From: Candidatus Binatia bacterium
Lineage (GTDB): Bacteria; Desulfobacterota; Binatia; Bin18
Direction: 5' to 3'
Assembly (NCBI GenBank): GCA_022826945.1
Contig: JAJDTY010000073.1
Coordinates: 1-64,000, forward strand
Length of the DNA: 64,000 nucleotides
Position numbers and translations under genes: made by a program. Below the pieces are notes generated by a model. That model saw nothing but the letters and a program-made list of their open reading frames with translations. It ran no database searches and was not told the DNA's origin. Positions 1 through 7,830 of this stretch are shown here, piece by piece (position 1 is the stretch's first letter; the number at the start of each line of letters is the position of its first letter).

Positions 1-59
1 AGTCCCGCCTCCCGATCGGCCACTACTCGCTCCCGCAGATCCAGCGAATACGCGTGCAT
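1..59 (-). mobile_element. IS630-family transposase, N-terminus only (runs off the left edge)
   Basis: Reverse complement of 1-59 reads MHAYSLDLRERVVADREAG, the typical IS630-family N-terminus, with AGGAGG upstream of the ATG. Too short for the ORF track. Confidence 0.7.
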
Positions 60-340
60 AGCTCCTCCTAGCTACTGGTTCTGCTCCGCTTAACATGCCT
101 GCCGCCCACCCGCTACTCCACAGTGGAAACTGCTCTAGTCATGCAGAGCGGGGGAAGCACGGAGACCGGGCGCAACGTGCGGTCTCCGCCACAGGACGCT
201 TCCACTCCGGACGCACCGATGTCGCCCGTCGGCATGACGCCTATCTTGCCGCTGCTTATGAAACACCCGAGGAGTGAAGAGGGATTTATTGACACCTCCG
301 CCTTTTACATCGTGCTGGACTCGGACGATAAGGCATACGC

Positions 341-589
341 TTAGACCCGCATGAGGTGGCTCGGGCTGGTCTGCTCCAGTAAACTGCTGATGCCCCCACT
401 TTGCCGAGCAATGCTTCCAACTCGTGTTGTCGCCCCTGCGGCACTCCATTCTCTCTCAGACTCATCGAACGCCTTCTTAAAATCGATTCTCTCGTCTTCT
501 TCATGATAGGACAGTAGGTACGTGAAAACTTCATCCGAAAGAGGATCACTAGACTCAAGGTACGAGCTGACACTCTCTAATTTTTCCAT
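341..589 (-). pseudogene. Truncated AlbA_2/Schlafen-type DNA-binding-like ORF
   Basis: N-terminal LLSYHEEDERIDFKKAFDESEREW resembles the start of AlbA_2 domain proteins, then diverges and stops at 82 aa. Confidence 0.35.
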
Positions 590-826
590 GGGCTCTCGTT
601 AGTCTCGGCGGTGATCCGATAGTAGCTTCTCAAATTGACCGAATAGGAGACAGGTCGAGTGCTCATAATTTCTGCGTAAGATAAGGTATATAGTTCATCA
701 GCTCTACTCCAGATTCATTTATCGAGCTTCAATGACGGCTACCCTGAAACTCAGGGCGGTTGAGGACAAACAAAAAGGGCGCACCGCGGTACGCCCCTCC
801 AAGTTCCGATGAATGCAGAGTGTCCG

Positions 827-2068
827 TTACTCCAAGACCTCGGCAATCACTAACTCGGTGATCTTCTCTTCGTTATAGCCCAGAATATTCTCCAACACAC
901 TCTGGTTCTCACGCCCCAGCGTCGGAGTCGCCGGGTTGATCTGGGCCGGAGTGCGGGAGAATTTGAAGCGAGTGCCTTCGACTGTGGTCTTGCCGAAGTC
1001 GGGATGATCCAGGTCGACGAAGTGCTCACGGTGCTGAAGCTGCTTGTCCTCGTACAGCTCGTTGATGGTTTCTACCGCGCTGGCCGGCACGTTTTTGGCC
1101 TGAAGTTGTTCTTCGGCCTCGTACGGGCCGAGCTGGCTGCTCCAGGCGTTGATGGCCTTGTCGATTTCGTCCTGATTGGCCAGCCGGCCTTTGGCGGTGG
1201 CAAGACGCTCGTCACTGCCGAGGTCCGGGCGATTCATGGTCTCACACAGCGCGCGCCACTGGTCGTCGGTTTCCACGCCAATCGCCACCCAGCGATCCTC
1301 TCCGGTGGACTGATACACCCCGTGCGGGGCGAAGTTCATGTCCCGGTTGCCCATACGGGTCTGGGTCCGTCCGTTGACGGTTTGGTCTAAAAGAAACGGT
1401 GCCAGAAAATGGAGCGAGGCTTCGGCTTGCGCCAGGTCAACATGCTGGCCCTTGCCGGTCTGGTGCTTGTGCTCGAGTGCCGCCAGCACGGCTGCGGCAT
1501 TATACCACGGCGCAATATAGTCAGTGTAGGCCCCGAACGGGCCCGCCGGCTCGCGGTCGGGCCAACCGGTGGGATCGAAAAAGCCTGAGACGGCAGCCGC
1601 CAGATTGCCGAACCCGGCAAAGTGCGAGTGGGGGCCGGTCTGGCCCATCAGGCAGGTGCTGAGCATGATGATGTCGGGCTTGATTTTGGTGAGCGACTCG
1701 TAGTCAAAGCCCCACTCTCGCATGGCTTTGGGCGAAAAGGACTCGGTCACCACGTCTGCCCACCGCACCAGATCAAAAATAATCTCACGCGACTCCGGCT
1801 TGGACAGATTCAGGGTCATCGGCAGTTTTCCGGTATTCATATTATTATACAAACCGGAATTGTTCGGGCCGGGTTGCTTGTTTTGAAAGGGACCGACCAT
1901 GCGCACCGCGTCAAAGCGGGTGGTGGATTCAATCCGCACAACGGTCGCTCCGTAGTCGGCTAAAATACGCGTCGAGCCAGGGCCGGCCATGGCCCACATG
2001 AAATCGAGCACTTTGACTCCGGCCAGGGCTTGATTGCTTTCACTGCCAGTCTGTTGTCCTTCTGCCAT
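827..2068 (-). CDS. CaiB/BaiF family type III CoA-transferase
   Basis: KVLDFMWAMAGPGSTRILADYGATVVRIES, GKGQHVDLAQAEA (catalytic Asp region). Confidence 0.9.
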   Translation of the reverse strand: MAEGQQTGSESNQALAGVKVLDFMWAMAGPGSTRILADYGATVVRIESTTRFDAVRMVGPFQNKQPGPNNSGLYNNMNTGKLPMTLNLSKPESREIIFDLVRWADVVTESFSPKAMREWGFDYESLTKIKPDIIMLSTCLMGQTGPHSHFAGFGNLAAAVSGFFDPTGWPDREPAGPFGAYTDYIAPWYNAAAVLAALEHKHQTGKGQHVDLAQAEASLHFLAPFLLDQTVNGRTQTRMGNRDMNFAPHGVYQSTGEDRWVAIGVETDDQWRALCETMNRPDLGSDERLATAKGRLANQDEIDKAINAWSSQLGPYEAEEQLQAKNVPASAVETINELYEDKQLQHREHFVDLDHPDFGKTTVEGTRFKFSRTPAQINPATPTLGRENQSVLENILGYNEEKITELVIAEVLE

Positions 2069-2094
2069 GGATACCCCTCCTGATTGAGTCGCGG

Positions 2095-3336
2095 TTAGAT
2101 GATCCCCTTGCTGCGTAATTCCGTCAACGCTTGTGCATCGAGGCCGAGCTCAGCATAGACCTCGGTATTGTGCTCGCCAATCTTCGGCGAACGGCGCTTA
2201 TAGGCAATCGGCTGCTCGCTGAACTTGGCAAACGGACCGGGATAGGCAAACGCCTTGCCGATCTCCTCATGGTCAACCGTTGTCCAGTATTGACGGGACG
2301 CAAGCTGCTTGCTCTCGACGACCTCGTCGATCGTCGTGACCGGGGCGACGAGCAGGCCACGGTCCAGCGCGTTCTGGAACAGCTCTGCTTTCGTTTTGGT
2401 CTTGGTGAAGTCCTCAACGATCAGTTTCAGACGTTCATAGTCTTCAAGTATTTTCGGATCGCCACCAAAGAGGCCACCGCCCATGTCAACCCAGTCCATC
2501 TGCTGGACTTCCTCGTCACAAAACCCCTCCTCATAGATCCAGTCCATGAGACGTTTGGTGAAATGGGCAAACGCCGAGCCAAACAGATAGGCAATCGAAA
2601 CATGGCCGTCTTTCGCCGGCCAGAGCAGGCGGATTTCCAGCGGCCCCATCTTTGCCCCGCCTGCCATGCGGCGGGTTTCCGCATCGTTGAGCGGAGCCGC
2701 GAGAATGGTCGATTGGGTCGCCTGGGCCGCCGCCTGCTGGGCGGAAATATCAACATGCTGTCCGCGATCCGAGCGGTGCGATTCATACAGGGCAATCAGC
2801 GCGGCCGGCGCTGCGGCTGCGCTGGCGTGCAGATAGCCCTGGGGAACGCTCAGGCGGACGGGCGGGCGGTCTTCGTCTCCGGTAATGACGAGCGGCCCGC
2901 TGCTCGCCAGAATAATCAGGTCGCTATCCGCATAGCTGGCCTTTGGCCCGTCTTGTCCGAACGGGGTAATCGAGACATAAATCAGCCCCGGATTGTCTGC
3001 CGCCAACTCGTCATAGCTCAGGCCGTATTTGGCCAGGGTGCCGGGGTTGTCCGATTCGATCAGGAATTTTGCGCCTTGGGCCAGGCGCCGAAGAATATCC
3101 TGGCCTTCGGACCGCGTAATATCGAGAGTGACCCCCCGTTTATTGCGGTTATAGGCCCACCAGTAGAGCGAGTTTTCCGCATCTTCCTGATCCTGATAGA
3201 AGGGCCCCAGCTTGCGGGCCGAGGAGCCTCCGGGGGGCTCGATTTTAATGACATCGGCGCCGAGATCGGCCAGGATTTGGCCGCACAGCAAGCCGCGCTC
3301 CGTTGTCAGGTCAAGGACTCGATAAGGGTTGAGCAT
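2095..3336 (-). CDS. CaiB/BaiF family type III CoA-transferase
   Basis: YRVLDLTTERGLLCGQILADLGADVIKIEPPGG, RGQHVDISAQQA. Confidence 0.9.
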   Translation of the reverse strand: MLNPYRVLDLTTERGLLCGQILADLGADVIKIEPPGGSSARKLGPFYQDQEDAENSLYWWAYNRNKRGVTLDITRSEGQDILRRLAQGAKFLIESDNPGTLAKYGLSYDELAADNPGLIYVSITPFGQDGPKASYADSDLIILASSGPLVITGDEDRPPVRLSVPQGYLHASAAAAPAALIALYESHRSDRGQHVDISAQQAAAQATQSTILAAPLNDAETRRMAGGAKMGPLEIRLLWPAKDGHVSIAYLFGSAFAHFTKRLMDWIYEEGFCDEEVQQMDWVDMGGGLFGGDPKILEDYERLKLIVEDFTKTKTKAELFQNALDRGLLVAPVTTIDEVVESKQLASRQYWTTVDHEEIGKAFAYPGPFAKFSEQPIAYKRRSPKIGEHNTEVYAELGLDAQALTELRSKGII

Positions 3337-3493
3337 TCGGTGACTCCCGCACTAGCAATGACAGAGATTTTTCATCATCCGCATGAGGTCTCCCCATAGC
3401 TCCCTTGACGAGAACAGGCAAGCCCCGATTTGATACTCGTCGGATAATCCGGGTGGGTCCCGCTCGGGCGATATGATATTGACGGAGTGCGTC

Positions 3494-3640
3494 ATGATGT
3501 GTCCGCGCTGCCGAACAAAAATGAAAGTGGAGGCGCACCGGCCCCACAAACACGAAAAATGGCGCTGTCCTCAGTGTGGCAAAGTCCGTATGAAACCCGC
3601 GTCATACCGTCGGCGTACACGACGGGGGCGGGCCGAGTAG
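3494..3640 (+). CDS. Small (48 aa) double-CxxC zinc-ribbon protein
   Basis: MMCPRCRTKMKVEAHRPHKHEKWRCPQCGKVRMKPASYRRRTRRGRAE; below the ORF-track length cutoff. Confidence 0.5.
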   Translation: MMCPRCRTKMKVEAHRPHKHEKWRCPQCGKVRMKPASYRRRTRRGRAE

Positions 3641-3675
3641 GGCATAAGCCGGGGGTGGAGCCGGGCTGTCGATCC

Positions 3676-4137
3676 TTAGGGAGCAGGCGCCTCCCCGCCC
3701 GGAGCCTTACGGCTGGAAACATAGGCGTCCATGAGTCCCGGCAGGTCAATGGGCGACTCTGTCTCTCTGAGCACCCCGCCGGGCGGGATAAGCCTATCCG
3801 ACCCGCCAAGCGAGATCAGGAGATAGGGGCCACCGAGCAGACCCTTGGTGTGAATGGACGCGATTGCGTCTTCCTGAATCTCAATCTCACTGTCTATGGT
3901 TAAGCGGACTCTCGCTCGCGTGCCCGTAAGCTGGACGGTATCAACCCGGCCCACGCGGACACCGGCAATCTCGACCGGCGTGCCGGGTCCCAGGCCTGTA
4001 GCACTTTCAAAGTCGGCATAGATGGTATACCCCCAGGCGTTATAGAGCACTGTTTCTCCGAGGGAAGAGAACAGATAGAAGGCGCTTGCGGTTCCAAGAA
4101 TCAGGAAACTCACAACGCTGAGACCGAGCCGGTGCAT
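3676..4137 (-). CDS. MlaD/MCE-family protein
   Basis: N-terminal TM then YTIYADFESATGLGPGTPVEIAGVRVGRVDTVQL...GLLGGPYLLISLGGS, typical of the MCE domain. Start set at MHRLGLS. Confidence 0.8.
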   Translation of the reverse strand: MHRLGLSVVSFLILGTASAFYLFSSLGETVLYNAWGYTIYADFESATGLGPGTPVEIAGVRVGRVDTVQLTGTRARVRLTIDSEIEIQEDAIASIHTKGLLGGPYLLISLGGSDRLIPPGGVLRETESPIDLPGLMDAYVSSRKAPGGEAPAP

Positions 4138-4191
4138 GGCCCGACAGCCTAGCAGACTTCCTTTTATCCCCCAAGACCTCCGCCCATTCTC

Positions 4192-5127
4192 ATGACAGAC
4201 TCCACAGCTCGACAAGAGGAGATGAAAAATACGGGCGGAAAGAGTGCTTTGCCGCTTTTCTGTCTTTTTGTTCTGTGTGGTTTTTTCCTCGGCCACCTCC
4301 AAAACGTCTGGGCCGATGATGCAGCCCTCGTCACCCGGGGGCAGTATATCTTTGCCTTAGCCGGCGGGTGTGGCTGTCATACGGCGGATAAGGAGCCCAC
4401 CAACGCGGGCGGACGGCCGATTGAGACGCCCTATGGGCGATTTTATGGAACGAATATCACGCCCGACCCAGTCCATGGGATTGGAACCTGGACGGATCGG
4501 GAAATCATTGACGCGGTCCGGCTGGGGGTGAAACCCGACGGGACGGTCATGAGTCCGGTCATGCCATATCCGGCCCTCAGCGGCATGACGGATGAAGATG
4601 TTACGGCGCTGGTGGCTTTCCTGCGGAGCCAGGAGCCCGTGGCGCAAGAAAATCTCCCCCACGAGGTTGCCATTCCGTTTTCCGGGCTGGCCATGCGCGC
4701 CTGGCGCTGGTTGTTTTTTGAACCGGTCGAAACCCAGGGCACGGCCTGGGCAGACCCCATTGCCCGCGGCCGCTACATCAGCGAGCACCTCGCCCATTGC
4801 CAGGAATGCCATACGCCGCGCACCGTGTTTGGCAGCCTTGACCGGACGCGCGATTTGGCCGGAAATCCGGCCGGCATTGACGGCGAGGTCGCGCCCAATA
4901 TTACCCCGGATGACGAGACGGGGATCGGGCAGTGGAGTGACGGGGAGATCGTTTCCCTGCTGCGCACCGGATTTCTCCCGAATTTTGATACGGTCCAAGG
5001 GCTGATGGCGGTGGTGATTGATGGAGTCCCTGGGGGCGGGTACAAAGACATGACCGACGCCGACGCCCACGCTGTTGCCGCATATTTGAAATCGATTCCT
5101 CCAAGGAGTCAGGAAGGGCAGGAATAG
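4192..5127 (+). CDS. Exported diheme cytochrome c-like protein
   Basis: GGCGCHTAD...YGRFYGTNITPDPVHGIGTW and CQECHTPRTVFG; Sec-type N-terminus. Confidence 0.8.
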   Translation: MTDSTARQEEMKNTGGKSALPLFCLFVLCGFFLGHLQNVWADDAALVTRGQYIFALAGGCGCHTADKEPTNAGGRPIETPYGRFYGTNITPDPVHGIGTWTDREIIDAVRLGVKPDGTVMSPVMPYPALSGMTDEDVTALVAFLRSQEPVAQENLPHEVAIPFSGLAMRAWRWLFFEPVETQGTAWADPIARGRYISEHLAHCQECHTPRTVFGSLDRTRDLAGNPAGIDGEVAPNITPDDETGIGQWSDGEIVSLLRTGFLPNFDTVQGLMAVVIDGVPGGGYKDMTDADAHAVAAYLKSIPPRSQEGQE

Positions 5128-5157
5128 CGTGGGTCTTGCGTCAGAGGAGGGAGCGCA

Positions 5158-5655
5158 ATGAAAAGGATGGTTCTTCGTGCAGTTCGTGGAGTTTTGATCA
5201 GTGTCAGTGTGATGGCAGGGGGGCTACATAGTATGGGCGGGCTGGGTTTCGGGCATGAGAACCACCCCATCCACATGCCGGACCCCCAGCAGACGGTGGC
5301 GTTTCGGACCTATCTGATGGAGAATATCGGCGCCAATGCCAAGGAGATGAAGGGCAAGATCGACGCCGGTCAACTCAAAGAGGCCAAAATGAATGCCGCG
5401 GCCATAGCCATTCATGCCACCCGCATCGCTGCCCTCTTTCCCGAGGGCAGCAGCGAGGATTCCTCTCGGGCCAAAGCAGAAATCTGGCAGAACTGGGACG
5501 CGTTTCTCGCCTCTGCCACAGAGCTCAGTACGGAAGCGGACGCACTGGCCGTGGCCGCAGGAGAAAATAGTGCCACCGCCGTCAAAGACCACATGCAAAA
5601 GGTGTTTGGGACGTGTAAGGGCTGTCACGACCAGTTTCGCAAGCCGGAGCAATAA
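5158..5655 (+). CDS. Cytochrome c class II (c'/c556-like)
   Basis: Signal peptide, four-helix-like body, C-terminal CKGCHDQFRK. Confidence 0.8.
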   Translation: MKRMVLRAVRGVLISVSVMAGGLHSMGGLGFGHENHPIHMPDPQQTVAFRTYLMENIGANAKEMKGKIDAGQLKEAKMNAAAIAIHATRIAALFPEGSSEDSSRAKAEIWQNWDAFLASATELSTEADALAVAAGENSATAVKDHMQKVFGTCKGCHDQFRKPEQ

Positions 5656-5738
5656 TCCGGTGTGGGAGTTATATTGCTCCCCGGCAAAAAACGTGAGATA
5701 AAAAAATTCGAGAAACTCCCCGGCAAAAGGAGGCTTTC

Positions 5739-7028
5739 GTGTCCGGTGCTGTTGGATTCCAAGCGCTGACAAGCCGTGATGCCGTGCTGAGCAGCGCGGA
5801 AAATTTCATCCTGTACCTGCTTATGGAGACCAAGCCGCAGGGTGGGGGTGTACGCCTGCCGCTCAATCTCGGCATTGTTCTTGACCGCAGCGGTTCGATG
5901 TACGACGAACAGCGGCTTGATTATGTCATCGAGGCCATCAAATATCTGATTGATAATCTCGGTCCGGATGACAAGGCGGCGGTGGTTGCGTTTGCCGACC
6001 GGGCCGAAGTGGCGGCAACCGCAGACCGCGTCACGGCGGATGCCGCCGGAGTGAAACGGGCCATTGACGACCTCGACCTCCTGGAGATTGGGGGCGGAAC
6101 GCAAATGGCCCTGGGCATGGAAGCCGCGCTGGCCGAGGTGGAGAAGTATTATTCGCCGACCCGTCTGAACCGGCTGTTGCTCCTGACCGACGGTCAGACC
6201 TACGAGGAGCGCAAATGTCTCGATCTCGCCCGTCAACACCGCGACCGTATTTCGTGCAGCACGCTCGGGGTGGGGATCGAGTTCAATGAGAAACTCCTGA
6301 TGGAAATGGCCGAGGAGAGTGGTGCCAACTATCACTTTATTGATGCCCCGGCCTCCATTCCGAATATCTTCTCCGGCGAACTTCAGGGACTGCGGAATGT
6401 TGCTCTGACCAACGCGCGGATTGAGATGCAACTCAGCGCCGGGGTGCAGGTAAAAGAAGCCTTTCGCGCCAGTCCTCAAATCTACCCGATAAAAGAGATT
6501 ACGCCTGACGCCAACCGGATGCTTTCCCTGCCGCTGGGAGATATCGAAGCGGGAACGCCAAGTTCAGCCCTGGCCGTGTTGGTCCTCCCGCCGCGCCGAC
6601 CCGGTCGGGTTCGGCTGGCGCAAGCTGCGCTGTATTACGATACGCCCGAGGCCAAGAACCAGCACGAAAGCGTGGACGTAGTAGTGAATTACACGCTTGA
6701 GCGCTCGGCCATTGGCCAGGCCAACGGTTATGTGATGAATCTGGTCGATCAGGTCAGCGTCGCCAAGATTCAGTTGCAGGCCGAGGCGGCCATGGCTGCC
6801 GGCAATACGGATAAAGCCACACGCTTGTTGGGGAATGCCATAGCTGGCACACAACGACTGGGGAATGCGAAAGCAACCCAAGCGCTTGAGGGGCTGCAGA
6901 GTGAGTTGAAGAAAACCCAGAGTCTGGCGACCGGGGCCGCCAAGACCCAGTTGCTCACCGCTCAGGCAAGCCTCCGCAAGACGCAGCAACTCGACCCTGA
7001 GAGTGTCAAAGACGCGCTGCAAGATTAG
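5739..7028 (+). CDS. VWA-domain protein
   Basis: GTG start with AAAAGGAGG RBS; MIDAS LDRSGSMYD, LLLTDGQTYEE. Confidence 0.85.
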   Translation: MSGAVGFQALTSRDAVLSSAENFILYLLMETKPQGGGVRLPLNLGIVLDRSGSMYDEQRLDYVIEAIKYLIDNLGPDDKAAVVAFADRAEVAATADRVTADAAGVKRAIDDLDLLEIGGGTQMALGMEAALAEVEKYYSPTRLNRLLLLTDGQTYEERKCLDLARQHRDRISCSTLGVGIEFNEKLLMEMAEESGANYHFIDAPASIPNIFSGELQGLRNVALTNARIEMQLSAGVQVKEAFRASPQIYPIKEITPDANRMLSLPLGDIEAGTPSSALAVLVLPPRRPGRVRLAQAALYYDTPEAKNQHESVDVVVNYTLERSAIGQANGYVMNLVDQVSVAKIQLQAEAAMAAGNTDKATRLLGNAIAGTQRLGNAKATQALEGLQSELKKTQSLATGAAKTQLLTAQASLRKTQQLDPESVKDALQD

Positions 7029-7060
7029 GCTTCATCCCAGACGCAGCCCATGAAGGAGAG

Positions 7061-7780
7061 GTGAAAATGATTCACTGTGCGGAATGCAATGAAGAACAAA
7101 TGGATGGCCTGGAGTACTGCGATAGCTGCGGCGCAAAACTTGAAGCCTTCGTGTCGCTGCCCGTCGATAGCGACGGCGCGAAACTTGAAGCCGTAGCGGC
7201 GGAAGCCGGGACCCCGGAAGCCGAGACGGCCGATGCTCCTGACAGCCAGGCCGCAGAGGAAGCTCCCGCCGAAGCTGAGGCAAGTACGGAGGCCGCGCCA
7301 GAAGCAGTTGCGTCGGAAGAAGCTGCGGCCGAGACCTCGGAAGCTGAAGGCGAGGAGAGTGCCGAGGCGGCTGGAGATGAGTCCGCAGAGGCTCCGGCTG
7401 CTGAAGCCGCCCCTGAAGTCGCAGCCCCCAGCGATGACCAAGCCGCAGGCGGCAGCGCTTCGCTCACCATCACCCGGGGTGGTACTGTGGGAAAAGTCTT
7501 TGAGCTCCAAGCCGGAGACAACCTGGTTGGTCGGTGGGACCCGGATTCCGGTTCCTTTCCCGAAGTCGATATGGAAAACGATGACCCGGAGGCGCGCATC
7601 TCCCGCAAACACGCATTGATAAAATTCGGGGCCGAGCTGACGATTGAAGATATCGGGAGCCTGAACGGGACGTTTGTCAATCGGGGACAACGCCTTGAGC
7701 CCGGCTCGCCCGTTCCGCTCAAAGACGGAGACGAGATCATCGTCGGCAAAACTTTTTTCAAGGTGTCGCGCGCTCAATGA
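7061..7780 (+). CDS. Zinc-ribbon + Ala/Glu-rich linker + FHA-domain protein
   Basis: CAECNEEQMDGLEYCDSCG; C-terminal FHA core GRWDPDSG...ARISRKHALIKF...DIGSLNGTFVN. Confidence 0.85.
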   Translation: MKMIHCAECNEEQMDGLEYCDSCGAKLEAFVSLPVDSDGAKLEAVAAEAGTPEAETADAPDSQAAEEAPAEAEASTEAAPEAVASEEAAAETSEAEGEESAEAAGDESAEAPAAEAAPEVAAPSDDQAAGGSASLTITRGGTVGKVFELQAGDNLVGRWDPDSGSFPEVDMENDDPEARISRKHALIKFGAELTIEDIGSLNGTFVNRGQRLEPGSPVPLKDGDEIIVGKTFFKVSRAQ

Positions 7781-7830
7781 GTCTGGCTTGGCCGTTTTGG
7801 AACTGGGAACCTTTAGTGGACTGGTGATGC

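Noticed and set aside
2131-3399. 422-aa plus-strand ORF opposite the second CoA-transferase
   Set aside because: Long antisense frame typical of GC-rich coding sequence; no motifs.
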